The notes under the pieces: model-generated
The model's input: only the letters and a program-made list of their open reading frames with translations
Databases searched by the model: none
What the model was told of the DNA's origin: nothing
Made by a program: the position numbers and the translations under genes
Source: Isochrysis galbana
Taxonomy: Eukaryota > Haptophyta > Isochrysidales > Isochrysidaceae
NCBI GenBank assembly: GCA_018136815.1
Contig: CM030942.1
Span: forward strand, 1,489,797 to 1,553,796
Length of the DNA: 64,000 bases
Direction: 5' to 3'
Shown here: positions 1 through 10,593 of the stretch, piece after piece
How positions within the stretch are numbered: the first letter of the stretch is position 1
Layout of the letters: the number at the start of each line of letters is the position of its first letter

Positions 1-1140
1 GACCGAAGAAAAAGGAACGACGGGAGGGAGGATAAAAGGGGACTGAGTGAGGGATGAGGGAGATAGGGGGGATAGGAGTAGGTTCCCAGGAGCGGGAACT
101 TCAAGGTAGCAGTAGTTTGTCGTTTGCGTTTGCATCTTCAATCTTCAACTGCTTTTATTGAGACTGCAGATTGCTGAAACCGAAGACAATGGAAAGATGG
201 GGGGAAGCGGAAAGGGGAGTGAGTGAAGGGCGAGGGGCAAGGGCATTGTCGAAGGCTTCCCAATCGTGGGTCGTGGGTAGCTTACTAGTAGCAGTAGCAG
301 TAGCCGGCATCTACAGGCTACAGGAGTTCACATTGCGGGTGGCCAGAGCTAGAGAGCGTGGCCGACGAGCGACGAGCGTCTGTTGGTGGCAAGGCTGCAA
401 CGGGAGGCCGCGTTTGTGTGCCCGGGTTGTTGCGTTGGGGGGAGCGCCCGAGCGCTCTCCATACCATGCGACACGTTCTATTCTTAGAACGTGTCTCCCC
501 TCTCGGCGCCCCGCTCTCTCCTCTTCCCTTTCTCTTCGCGCCCGCGTGCAGCTAGCTTTCAGGCGACGCCCGGCGGGCACCAGGCCCAGATGGTGTCGAC
601 GATAGGCGGCAATGCGGTCCGCCGCCGTGAGGCGGCGGGGCCGATCGAGAGAGGGTAGAGGCGGGTCGAGATCGGGAAGAGCGCCCACGCCAAGGCGAGA
701 GCTCGACGAAGGGAGAACGGTGGCGCACTCTTGTCGAGCCCATGTGAGACGCAGGGCAGCCTGCCAGCCGGTGGGAGCGAGAGCGCAAGAGAGTGGGGCG
801 ACGGCGGCGCACGTCTCCAAAAGTGGAGGCATGCGAACGAGAGGACGAGACTGCCAACACCTGATATGTCCAGGTGTTAGTGGCCAAAATCCTGGGCCAA
901 TGATGACTAATGTTCGGTCCAGGCCCCCTGCCTTGAGGTACAAAAAGGTAGGTACCGGTGGGAGAGGGCAACTCAGATACCAGTCTGGGGACCCTGCCCC
1001 CTAGGCCCATCATAACTTTAGGAAATCTCGGCTAATATACTACATACATATCAATAGTCAATAGAGGTCACACTCTTAAGGAGGGATACACGGATGTGTA
1101 GTAGATCTCCTTGCGTCCCCGTATGCACACTTCTGGGGCA
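1..1140. other. Intergenic, no gene recognised
   Basis: Several overlapping open frames occur on both strands (for example 171-605 and 311-943), but they lack ATG starts or recognisable domains and look like GC-rich chance frames. The stretch lies 3' of the minus-strand HOP2 gene, so it would hold that gene's terminator and 3' UTR. Nothing else could be supported. Confidence 0.5.
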
Positions 1141-2723
1141 TCAACGACGTGTGCTCTTGCCCCCAGAAATTTGACGCAAGGCGCTCACAGGGAGTAATGG
1201 AAACCTGCTCAAGTCGAAGCCGTTTTCCTCGTCCCCCTCCAAGGACCATTCATTCATCAGCTGCTTTCGCGACTTTCCTGTACGAGGAGCATGGAAGTTA
1301 TGAGCCCGCCACAAAGGTGTGAGCAAGAAGTCAAGTCCATTGTGAGTGTGAACAGCGAACTAGGGATGTCAGAATCTGGTATCGGGCAGGTCTCAATATC
1401 GGCAGGCACTGCCCCGGCTGAACACATGACATAGTGTGTGAAAGCATGACCAAGAGCAGCTGTCACCTGTCCCCTCACCGACATTAGAGAGCATCTCAAG
1501 GCAAATACTACGCCGCCTTTTCACTTCACGAAGCATCTTCGAGTACGCATCAACTGCAGCGTGAGACTCCTTCTCGGACAAAGGCTTTTCGCCCTTGGCG
1601 GAGGAGGAGCGCAAGGTCGCTAGGTCACTCTGCTTCTTCCATACACGCTCTTCGAGAGCTAACTTCTCTGCTCGGAGTTCCACAAGCGACTTCTGGTTGG
1701 AAGTAGCTTTACACGCTGCTTTCAATCGGTTCAGCTGAAAGGGAAGGGTGAGCCAGTAGGGTCGCGACGCGTAAGCGCAATAAGAAGTGGGAAAGAGTGC
1801 AGACTCTTGGGCTCAACAACTAACAACACTGGCTTGTCGATAATGGCGTCAACCCGTTTGAAGGCTCCAGCGCCTCCTCCGAAGTGATTCGATGAGCCAC
1901 GCTCTCACCTCTGCTTCGGTAGCTTGACGCTCAGCTGCAGCAGCGTCGATTTGGCGGGCGATGCTCCCAAGCTCGGCCTCGCTGGGCACATTGATGTGAT
2001 CCTGAGACAGGGCAGATCGTCTCCATTCATCGACTGCCATTGGCTCGCAAACGTGGTTCACAGCGGAAGTCGAGGGTCCGCACCTGGTTCACCCAATAGA
2101 CTTTAGCTTTGCCTGCCTCCTTCAGGTCGGCATGTCCAGTCTCGCACAGCGTGACAAGAGCCTTCTCGGCCTACATTACGGGTAGGTGGGTGGCGCGTGA
2201 GCTGAGGTATCGAGGCGCTCATCGACGAGCAAAAAATTCGGGCCCCCTTGTGCACTGCACACCCATTCACACTCTGATCTGGCTGACAGCAGATGCCAAG
2301 ATTTCGCACCTGCGCCTTGGTCATGGTCGATCGGAATTGGTCGGCAACCATCTGCGCATTCACAGGACAATTATACTGTTCCAACCAGTCCAAGACAGCA
2401 CCGGCCGACGTGCCTGCATGTGGATTTGGCACTCGGGCTGGCGGTGCTGCAGGAGCTGAGGCAGCAGCGGCTGTGCCCAAAGCCGCTACCCCTGCCGCTG
2501 GAGCTGCGGGTTCCTTTGCAGCTGGTGCTGGGGGAAGCTCGTGTTCACTCGACTTTGCAGAGGAGCTCGACTTCGAAGAGGCGGCACAAGTCTTCTGCAG
2601 TTTGGAGCTCTTAGCGACTGCACCCGATCCCGCAAAGTCATCGTCACTGAGCGCCTCCCTCACATCTGCAGAGCTGGCCTCCTGGCTCGTCCCCTCACCA
2701 CGTGGTGACTTGGGCCGTCCCAT
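1141..2723 (-). CDS. HOP2: HOP2 / PSMC3IP-like meiotic recombination protein, five exons
   Basis: Five exons on the minus strand give a 332-residue protein: 2723-2310, 2170-2084, 2001-1909, 1734-1467 and 1277-1141. All introns are GT-AG, phases match, and the sum is 999 nt. Residues 1-105 are a low-complexity Ser/Ala/Pro extension. A winged-helix region follows (LDWLEQYNCPVNAQ, then KALVTLCETG, then GKAKVYWVNQ). Next come a leucine-rich coiled coil, a basic patch (MLREVKRRRS) and a KSRKQL tail matching the KSKKQ region of animal HOP2. HOP2 acts in the nucleus with MND1 to help DMC1/RAD51 capture duplex DNA in meiosis. The human protein is 217 aa, so the N-terminal extension is extra. Exon 4 has two usable phase-1 donors 12 nt apart (after 1479 or 1467). 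The C-terminal 20 residues are not conserved, so the last exon end is less certain. The gene is divergent from the Tousled-like kinase. Confidence 0.8.
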
Positions 2724-2936
2724 CTTCTGACTTGCGCGTTCCACCCGTGAGGCAAGCGCGAGAGGCGTGAGAGAGCCGTGGCCTCCTGGGCGGCTCCCGT
2801 GGGGCCCGCCCACTGGTGGCGGAGGGCAGTGGAGAGAGCGCGAAGCCGCCGCTGGCTGGATGCTCTAGATAGAAAGTAAAAAGAGGCGGGCCGATCCGCA
2901 AAAGCGCGGGAAGATGGTGGGGGTTGAGAGAGGATA

Positions 2937-3006
2937 TTGTACTCTCACCGTTGCCTTCTTCTCTGGAACTTAGGGGTGTGTAGTAGTACTACTAGGGGAA
3001 GAACAA

Positions 3007-3056
<50 letters not shown>

Positions 3057-3180
3057 GGAGAGAGGGAGAGAGGGAGAGAGGGAGAGAGGGAGAGAGGGAG
3101 AGAGGGAGAGAGGGAGAGAGGGAGAGAGGGAGAGAGGGAGAGAGGGAGAGAGGGAGAGAGGGAGAGAGCAGATGCCGCCG
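2937..3180. repeat. GA / GGGAGAGA microsatellite in divergent promoter
   Basis: A (GA)n run starting near 3008 passes into an 8-bp GGGAGAGA tandem array ending near 3168. On the minus strand this is a CT-rich tract upstream of the HOP2 start at 2723, so it is likely part of that gene's promoter or 5' UTR. The frames read through it on both strands are repeat artefacts. Confidence 0.85.
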
Positions 3181-3504
3181 CGTATCCTCCCCCACAGAGG
3201 AAGAAGAAGAAGGGAGAAGAAGAAAGAAGAGGGAGGGAGGGAGGAGAGGGAGGGAGACGAGGATAGAGCCGGGTAACAAGTGGTACCCGGAGAGAGAGAG
3301 AGAGGTGTCCCTCTCTCTCATATCTTAGTCACCAGAGATGTCATTTCCTTTACTAGAGTAGTAGTAGAATGTTTTGCTCCGTGCAGAGATTTGTAGCACG
3401 AGGCAGAGAGAAGAATGCGACCGCCGCCCAATCAACGGCGTTTTCTCTCTCATTGTTGTCTCCCTCGAATTCTCAGGAGCTCAGCCGCACGCACGACTGT
3501 CCGT

Positions 3505-3506
<2 letters not shown>

Positions 3507-3537
<31 letters not shown>

Positions 3538-3560
3538 CCCCCCCCCCCCCCCCCCCACCC
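3507..3560 (+). promoter_or_regulatory. CT-rich then poly-C tract upstream of TLK
   Basis: An uninterrupted TCTC run is followed by a run of about 20 C. It lies about 140-190 nt before the preferred ATG of the kinase gene, on its sense strand. Other genes here have similar sense-strand pyrimidine tracts, so it probably belongs to the promoter or 5' UTR. The role is inferred. Confidence 0.5.
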
Positions 3561-3696
3561 CCCACCCCCGGCGCGCGCGAGAGACGAGAGCGGGGGTGCG
3601 AGCTTGTGCGGAGGGAGAGCGAGACAGGGAGGCAGGCCCCAAGGACAGCAAGCGAGGGAAGGAGAGTGGGCGTGCAACCACAGCACTTTCCGTGCG

Positions 3697-5796
3697 ATGT
3701 CTTCCGCCGGCCATGTCCAGCGCTTCGAGATGCTCGAGTCGCGCATGACCGGATCAAACACTGGCTTCGCAGCGACAGTCGAGGTCGGCTTCCGCAGAGA
3801 GCCGTCAAACCCTCCGCTCAGCGCGACAGCGGAGGCGCAGCGGCCTCCCACGCCGCCAGTCCCTGGCGCTCCCACGATCGCCAAGCAGCGACGCCCCGCC
3901 GCTGCGCCAGGAAGCTCGGAGAAGCGGCAGAGACTTGAGACGCTCTCGACGCCTGACGCCACGGCTGACTCTGCTGGTGCCGGCTCAACGGCCTTCGCTT
4001 CCGGGGGAATCCGCTCATTTTTCCCGCCCAAAACCTCTGTACCCATCGAGGTGTCACCTCCTCCGGCGATAGCAACGCCAACCTTGGCAGCTGCTTCTGT
4101 GATGCCAGCGGCAAAGGTGTCACCTCAACGCGAGTCTGCACCGCGTCACGCCTCTGATGACCGCCTTGCCGCCGAGGCCCGTATGACTGCACTTGAGGCC
4201 CGCACGGTGGCACTTGAGGCCGAATTGGTAGAACGCGCGAAGGAAGCCGAGGAGCGGACGTCGCGTCTGCAAAAGGAGCTGGAGGCGGCTCGCTCGGAGG
4301 CTGATGCTGCAACTGGTGCCATGGAGGACCTCCGGAAGGAGGTGTCTGCCGTGCGTGATGAGCAGGAGGCCGAGCGCAGGGCGAATGCAGCAGCGACCGA
4401 GACGCTGCGTGATGCGCTGCGTCAGGAGGCCTTCAAGGCACGCGCTGAAGCTCGTGAACGCCTCGCGCGCGAGAGCGTCCGCCTGGGTACTCTCTCGCAG
4501 GAGGGGGGCGCTTTTAGTTCCATGTATGTTCACCGCGAGGGCAGCGCGATGATGGATATCAAGGCTCGCGAAAGAGTGTTCGAGACGCGGCGCGCTGCAC
4601 TCATGGACGAGCAGAAGGCTTTGAAGAAGCGCAAAGCGAATGCACAACGTGGCAGTGACAACGGGGTGTCTGACGAGATGGATGAAATCGATCTGCTCGA
4701 TCTCGAGGAGAGCATGCGGCTGAGACAAGCACTGCTCCAGCGTGAGGCCACTGAGCTAGCTGCTGAGAAGAAGGCTCTCGACAAGTGCGTGCAGGTGCAC
4801 GTGGCCGAGTTGCGCAGAATGCAGGACCTCGACTCGCTCCCGTCCGAAATGCGCGAGTGCCCCTCCTTCCCTCGTGGAGGCCGCGAGGTGGTTGAGCCGG
4901 CACGCGGAGGCTCGCGCATCAGTGACGGCCGCTTCGTGATTCTCGATCTCATCGCCACGGGCGGCTTCGCAGCGGTGTACCGCGCGTACGACCTCTGTCG
5001 TCAGACTCACGTGGCATGCAAGATGCACCACGTCTCGAGCGAGTGGCCTGAACGACGGAAGGAGGCCTTTGTTCGGCATGTGGAGCGAGAGTTCAAGATC
5101 ACAAATGGAGTGCAGCACCGGCGCGTTGTGGAGACCTTTGCTGCCTTTGAGATCGACGACCAAACGATTGTCACTGTGATGCCATACTGCAATGGTGGCT
5201 CGCTCGCCGATCTGCTTCGCCGGCATGGGCCCTTGGCAGAGAAGGAGGCAAAAAGCATCATTGTCCAAGTGCTGGCCGGCCTTCGTCATCTCCACACCCG
5301 GCGTGAGCCAATCATCCACTACGATCTCAAGCCTGCCAACATCCTCTTCCACGAAGGCGAAGTGCGACTCTCAGACTTTGGACTCTCCAAGCTTATGGAC
5401 CAGGCTTCGGCGCAGCGTGGTGGTGGCTCGGGAATGGAGCTCACCTCGTATGGTTCTGGTACGCACGGTTATCTCCCGCCTGAGTGTTATGAGGGTGATG
5501 CATCTCGCATTTGCCCAAAGGTGGATATCTTCTCTGCCGGTGTCGTGTGGTTCACTTCGCTCTTCTATCCACAGAAGCCCTTCTTCTCCGACGCGTCACA
5601 GCAACAAATTATGGCGATGAGCTCTCACTCCATGCGTGCAGAGACGCAGCGCTTGACGATCCCAGACACCAAGCCGGCGCTTTCCGTTGAAGCACAGATA
5701 GCCTTGCGTCGCTGCTTGGCCCCGAGGCGTGACGATCGGCCGAATGCCCAAACTTTGCTCGAGGATCCTTACTTCGCAGGCAAAGGCAAACAATAG
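3697..5796 (+). CDS. TLK: Tousled-like Ser/Thr protein kinase
   Basis: A single exon of 699 aa if started at the ATG at 3697. The frame is open back to 3415, but that part encodes the CT/poly-C tract and is probably 5' UTR. Residues 1-150 are disordered and carry a PCNA-box-like IRSFF at 105-109. Residues ~155-260 form a long Glu/Ala/Arg coiled coil. The kinase domain spans ~412-692: glycine loop ATGGFAAVY, catalytic Lys442 in VACKM, HYDLKPAN with Asp543, DFGLS at 560, and GTHGYLPPE. The HYD in place of HRD, the PPE in place of APE, and the KVDIFSAGV and KPFF motifs are typical of Tousled-like kinases, as is the coiled-coil N-terminus that mediates oligomerisation. TLKs phosphorylate the histone chaperone ASF1 in the nucleus during S phase. 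All catalytic residues are present, so activity is expected. Confidence 0.92.
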   Translation: MSSAGHVQRFEMLESRMTGSNTGFAATVEVGFRREPSNPPLSATAEAQRPPTPPVPGAPTIAKQRRPAAAPGSSEKRQRLETLSTPDATADSAGAGSTAFASGGIRSFFPPKTSVPIEVSPPPAIATPTLAAASVMPAAKVSPQRESAPRHASDDRLAAEARMTALEARTVALEAELVERAKEAEERTSRLQKELEAARSEADAATGAMEDLRKEVSAVRDEQEAERRANAAATETLRDALRQEAFKARAEARERLARESVRLGTLSQEGGAFSSMYVHREGSAMMDIKARERVFETRRAALMDEQKALKKRKANAQRGSDNGVSDEMDEIDLLDLEESMRLRQALLQREATELAAEKKALDKCVQVHVAELRRMQDLDSLPSEMRECPSFPRGGREVVEPARGGSRISDGRFVILDLIATGGFAAVYRAYDLCRQTHVACKMHHVSSEWPERRKEAFVRHVEREFKITNGVQHRRVVETFAAFEIDDQTIVTVMPYCNGGSLADLLRRHGPLAEKEAKSIIVQVLAGLRHLHTRREPIIHYDLKPANILFHEGEVRLSDFGLSKLMDQASAQRGGGSGMELTSYGSGTHGYLPPECYEGDASRICPKVDIFSAGVVWFTSLFYPQKPFFSDASQQQIMAMSSHSMRAETQRLTIPDTKPALSVEAQIALRRCLAPRRDDRPNAQTLLEDPYFAGKGKQ

Positions 5797-6492
5797 GTTG
5801 CCAACCATCAAGTTAGCTCGAGAAACACTCGAAAGCCCACCAGCTGGCACGCCGTTCTAGGACCTAGAGTGCATGGCTCCTAGCCTTTTTACGCCCCACC
5901 CGCGGGAGCAACCACATGGAGCGGATGCCCCGGGGATGGAGAGGTTATTTGGCGTCGTTTTATCGAAATGCAGTTGGAGTTATAGATGAGGTGGGAGATG
6001 GGTGTGTTCGTCAGTCCTGCGTGTATGGCCATATGAGAAGTGTGCGGGTCGAATGGGGAGCAGCATGCCTCGCGTGTGCGCGTTTGTGTACGCGCGCATC
6101 TTGCCGGCTGGGCTTTGGTCAAGTCGTCGGTTTGATGCATTTGATATGTCGTTCCAATAATAATAAACCGTCTGACGTCTGAAGCGATTCATGCGACGAC
6201 TAGTTACATCGGGGGGCCCATCACACTCATGGTGCTTCCTCACGGCATCGCCTTTCCCCAAACACTCACTCCCTTTACGGTTTACGCTACCCCCTTCATT
6301 CCTTTTTGCTCGAAAAACGATTGGCTTTTGTTATAGAGGCTTGCTCTCAGTCTCAGTGATGGTGTTTCGGTCCCTAGCTAGCGGTTGGGTCCACTCCTCC
6401 CTCCTCCCGTGCCGCTAGGTGGCCGGTGTTTTCCTGACGGGTCTCGATGTCGATGTGGCGGTTCGGGGCGCTTAGGGTGGTGCTTGTCGGTT
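5797..6492. other. TLK 3' flank, no gene seen
   Basis: This holds the 3' UTR of the kinase gene and then unremarkable sequence up to the hAT target duplication. AATAATAATAAA near 6156 could serve as a polyadenylation signal, but I cannot prove it. Short frames here have no recognisable domains. Confidence 0.4.
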
Positions 6493-6500
6493 TGTGCGGT

Positions 6501-7738
6501 CCCAGTTGCTCCGTCAGGTATCAGGTCGTCAGGTCTCGGCGACCTGATACCTGATATCAGGACCTGATATCAGGTCCTTGTATCAGGTAAGTAATGTTAT
6601 AATACACTAGTATAATAATAGTACTGTTGATTGAATAGCATTATAACTCATTCATCACGACTCCTCGGGCTCATCCACGACCATTTCCAATTCCCAAGGA
6701 AGCACATTAGACTCCCAATCACGCAACAAATCTTCTAGCAACAAGTTGGTGTGGCACCTCACAAGCCTTTCAACTGTTGTTTGACCTAGCCTATTCCTTT
6801 TTTTGGAATGGATCCAATCCTCCACAGACCATGATCGCTCGCATCCCGAAGCAGAGCAAGTGAGCGCGAGCAAACGACGAGCCGCCCATTGAAGATGAGG
6901 CCAATTGGCTAAGTAAACGTTCGCCCACTTGTACGACGCCATGGATTGTGCGCGCTTTGAAAAGGCCACCTCTTGTGTTAGGTCATGCATGCCTCCAGCA
7001 CAAGCCTCATGAAAGTCAGCGAGATCCGCTAATAGATCGGTATACGGATGTTCCACAGTTGCCAGCTGCTTGAAGCACCCCCTGAGTTGTCGCATCTCAT
7101 CACTGGAAAATTTCCTACGACAAAACTCGGGCTCCAGGCAATAGGCTGCAGTCATAACAGGGCTATGGAGATACTCCCATCTAGCCATGAAAAGTTCATG
7201 GATCTTGTGCCTCTTTGTCGCATCCAAGCCATGGATGTCGCCCTGCTTTAGATGGAGATCGATTTGGAGTAAATAGCCGTACACTTTGCCTAAGTTCGCG
7301 CCTAGCTTACCGTCGGTGATCCTCAACAATCGGTAAATAGGCTCCATGATCGCCACTGCGGTCTTGATCGTCTCACACAAACCTTCTGAGCGTACTATTG
7401 TCTTGCATTCAGCGGCCTTCCCCCGCTTGTCACGCGGCTGAGACTCCATCCATGCCGTGTAGACAGGGTCAATCACAAGTAGTTCCAAGACGCCGTGCAC
7501 GCTTTGATAGCGCATGAGCATCAGCAAGTTAGAGGCAAAGCGGGTCTCGCAAGCTCTCAACAGCTCCATCCCTCCTTGCGGTCTTGATTCGCTTGGCACA
7601 GACTCACATAGGCGCCAAAATGATTCTTTAATACTTATAATAGTACTTATAAAGGCATGACCTGATATCAGGTATCAGGATTGGTGGACCTTATATCATG
7701 ATATCAGGACCTGATATCAGGCTGACGGAGCAACTGGG
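6501..7738 (-). mobile_element. hAT DNA transposon, deletion derivative with intact ends
   Basis: A 1238-bp element has perfect 17-bp terminal inverted repeats, CCCAGTTGCTCCGTCAG at 6501-6517 and its complement at 7722-7738. It is flanked by the exact 8-bp duplication TGTGCGGT at 6493-6500 and 7739-7746, the target-duplication length of hAT transposons. Both subterminal regions carry several palindromic CCTGATATCAGG units, likely transposase binding sites. Inside is only the C-terminal half of a transposase. The clean ends suggest fairly recent movement, probably driven by a full-length copy elsewhere. Confidence 0.9.
6655..7599 (-). pseudogene. hAT transposase, C-terminal part
   Basis: An open frame of about 314 codons on the minus strand with no ATG at its 5' end, so it is an N-terminally truncated or incompletely spliced transposase. 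The C-terminus holds the hAT dimerisation region: SMASYKWANVYLANWP, then LLALTCSASGCERSWSVED, then KKRNRLGQTTVERLVRCHTN. This matches the hAT pattern of W, then SxxxERxFS, then N/RLxxxxxxxL. The N-terminal zinc finger and the first catalytic Asp region are not in the element. It lies wholly within the terminal inverted repeats at 6501-7738 and is alone in the element. Confidence 0.85.
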
Positions 7739-7746
7739 TGTGCGGT

Positions 7747-9737
7747 AGGTATGAGACGAGGGCAGCATTCACTTACCCCCATCCCTGCTACCTGTTAGCA
7801 CCTTTCCGTTGTCACCTGGAGGTTTCTCGACTCAACTCGACTCATCACACGGGACGCTTCCCGTGTCGTACCAGAGCATCAATGACATTTGGGTGATTCC
7901 TCTTACTCCTATGTCGGATCCAGAGTGTTTCCACAATGCTCTAGACGGATCCAATGGCTTGTGGCTTGTGTGTCTTTTAACTTTAGGATGGGCATTGTTT
8001 CTTGAGGGATGATCGCCGTTTACTTCGGGACTCTTCGTTATGGCTTCGTTCCGGTTGGCTGCATTCTTCTCCGGACCCGTTTCTTTGATTGTGGCGACTG
8101 TTTACGTGAGTTTTCGGAGTGTCCCTTTGTTGACTGGGCGGTTTTGTTTGTGAGTGGTGTATCATCGTGGCTTGTGTCGCCATGTAGCGCGCACGCTCCC
8201 TCTCTCATTCTCAAGACTGTGCTCTATGCCCCTCGAGACTTGCCCCACGAACAAGCATTCGCTTGTTTCGACAGTTTGAAGACATCCCCACTCACTTGCA
8301 CGCCCTCGCCGCGCCTCGCCGGCTTGTGCTATGGCGCTGAAAGCCTCCTCATCTTTGACTTTGATGCCCCGGTCCGTGGAGGTGAAGGTCATTATGATTA
8401 GTGAGAAATCCGGCCGGTATTCGTTTTCATCTTCGTGTTCAACTAAGTTTATACTTGGTTGACCCATGGGGGGGCACGAGCCGGTTCTGCCAAAATCAGC
8501 CCAAATATCCAGTAGATATATCCGGATATTTCTGCCAACCCCAAGGTGTAGAGAGTATGCTACGTGCTACTTGTAGTGGGTAGTGGTTCCATTCGCCGCG
8601 AGTGCGGTAAGAATATTAAAAGGGTTTTTTTTTCATCTTCGTGTTCGTCCCCTCCTTGGGGGGTTGCCTGTTGCCTGTATGGGTTCGCAGGACAGGAGGC
8701 ACTGGGTTAGCCTCCTAGGTGTTCGGTTGTGCATCGTGCTCGAAGGTCGTCTAGGTATGGGGCTCCCGAAGGCCCCTTCCACCTTGCGTCTCCGCGAGGC
8801 TTCTCGCCTCTGTGGTGTTGTTGTTTTTGAGATTTTTGAGAGGGCTTGTGGCTTTGAGGGTGAGAGTGTGTTTCGCTTGGCCGCCTGCGCATCATTCGTG
8901 TGATGTCTCGGCCGCGCGTGTCACGCGTGGCCGGGACGGGGTGAGTGTGTGGTGCTCCTAGTGTTTCTCTTGGATCCTGCGCTTGCGCAGAAGAGCCTGG
9001 TTGCTGGGACATGCAGCTGATGCTACTTGTCACCAGGGGAGGTTTGATGGTGGTCTGGCTGACCGGCCGGGTCTGCGCCTCGTGCTTGCGCACGAGGTCA
9101 GTGCCACGGCATTGTCGGGGCCCAGCCCGGAGGCTTTCCCTATGGGAGACTGAGCTTTGCGGCTCTGGGTGTGCATGGACTCTGCTGTGCTGGTCTTGTT
9201 GTGCTGGCATGTTGTGTGATGTTGTGGTGTGTGCTGTCTGTGTGGCTCTGTGGGGCCTCGGCTCGGGCCGTGGCTCGCGGGTAGCCTGTAGCCTGGGCTG
9301 GCATGGCCCTGGCTGGAGGTCGCTGCGGCTGCGTGGCGTCGGCCATCACTTGGTCAGCCGGCGCGGTGGGGTGGGCGGAGAGAGAGGAGGGGAGCGTGGC
9401 GCGCTCCATGACCCTATCGTTTTAACGATAGTTGGACCCTTAGAAGTTAAAATGGCTGTTTGACCGCCAACAATAGTGTCGGGACGCTGTTAGTACGTTC
9501 CGCGTTCCCATGACTCTGACTGCTAAGCGTCGTCATATTGCTAGTCAGTGGGATCGGTGTGAACGTGTAAACACTCTCCTGAGGCTTGAGGCCTGAAAAC
9601 AGTAAACACCTTCTATTTGTGTGTCGCCGCCCAAACACCAAACACAAACACCATTCCTAGAGTACATACCCTCTATTTGTACCCTCTATTTGTAAGTCCT
9701 AACTTCTCGCCTCAGCGCCCACCCTCTGATCCGCCTC
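7747..9737. other. Repeat-rich intergenic stretch
   Basis: No gene was recognised. The segment near 8442-8480 (AACTAAGTTTATACTTGG and following) is repeated at 10594-10632. The segment at 8600-8632 (AGAATATTAAAAGG plus a T run) recurs near 22672. A palindromic segment near 9407-9437 (CCATGACCCTATCGTTTTA) recurs inverted near 19912-19945. Together these suggest old non-autonomous interspersed elements. The last ~150 nt would hold the 5' region of the next gene and includes two copies of ACCCTCTATTTGTA. Confidence 0.5.
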
Positions 9738-10356
9738 ATGTCCGTCCTGCTCGCCTCGATCTCGCTGCTCTCCGCTGCCTGGACGCTGCCCAGGGCGCCA
9801 GTCACAAGGGCACAGACGCTGCGCCACGCACATATTCGTGCAGATTACATCGACGCCAATGGCAAGCTGGTCAGTCTCCCGCCAGGCGGTATTGTGCACA
9901 CAAGGCGCTCTGCGGTCACTCTCACCAGAGCCCAAAAGTCTTCCCACCTAAGGCCAACAGTCCCGCTGTGTCCTGCGCACTGCTTCATGCGAGCCTTGGT
10001 TGTACACTCATTTCGCCGCTTTATGTCCAAATGCGCTGCAGATACGATCCTCAGCATCGAGCGAGGAAGAGCGCAAGCGGGCAGTGCAAGCAGCTTTGGC
10101 TGCAGCAGATGAGAAGCTGGACAAGCTTGCACTTACAGATGAGATGCTCCGCGCGAAATCTATGGCTGAGCTCGGTGCGCCACCACCGGCGCCTGAAGTG
10201 CCACAAGTTGATGGCATCTTGTCAGTTGCACCTGCCGTTCTTGGGACTTTCGCGGTTATTCTCTTTGTCCTAAACAGCTTGGGTGTCTTCGGTGATGGTG
10301 GAGGTTCTTTGGATCAAATGGCTGATGATCTGACGGCACGCCTCTCACGATACTAG
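9738..10356 (+). CDS. Small putative plastid-targeted membrane protein, two exons
   Basis: The likely structure is 9738-9869 joined to 10042-10356, 148 aa. An alternative phase-1 intron (donor after 9888, acceptor at TCCTCAG before CATCG) is also possible. The N-terminus, MSVLLASISLLSAAWTLPRA, looks like a signal peptide whose cleavage would leave an aromatic Trp near position +1. It is followed by an Arg/Ala/Thr-rich stretch. That is the bipartite leader type used for complex plastids. The mature part has a charged helix (SEEERKRAVQAALAAADEK), a short Pro-rich spacer, one hydrophobic segment (APAVLGTFAVILFVLNSLGV) and a soluble tail ending LTARLSRY. I do not recognise the family. A thylakoid or envelope single-pass protein is inference. 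Confidence 0.55.
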
Positions 10357-10593
10357 TGGATCATGTACGTCATAACAAACGCTTCCTAGTTGGTTGTGCA
10401 TTCGACGTATGTTTACGTGATGGCATGTTGCTGCTTTGTTTCGGCCTCGCTCCATGCCTTAGATCAGTAGGTTGAAAGGCTGAGAAATGGCTACATGGAT
10501 AATAATATAATTGAGCATAAAAACATCTTAAGATTCTGGGCTACACACCTACTATACTAGGGTACTCCTCTATCTACTCTGACAATGCCCCTA

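Noticed and set aside
171-1013. Five overlapping frames of 65-210 codons
   Set aside because: No ATG or no domain, mutually overlapping, typical of GC-rich noncoding DNA.
2937-3321. 109-codon frames on both strands
   Set aside because: Pure GA-repeat translation with no other content.
3415-3696. Upstream start for the Tousled-like kinase
   Set aside because: The extra 94 residues encode the CT/poly-C tract and are not kinase-family sequence; the ATG at 3697 is preferred.
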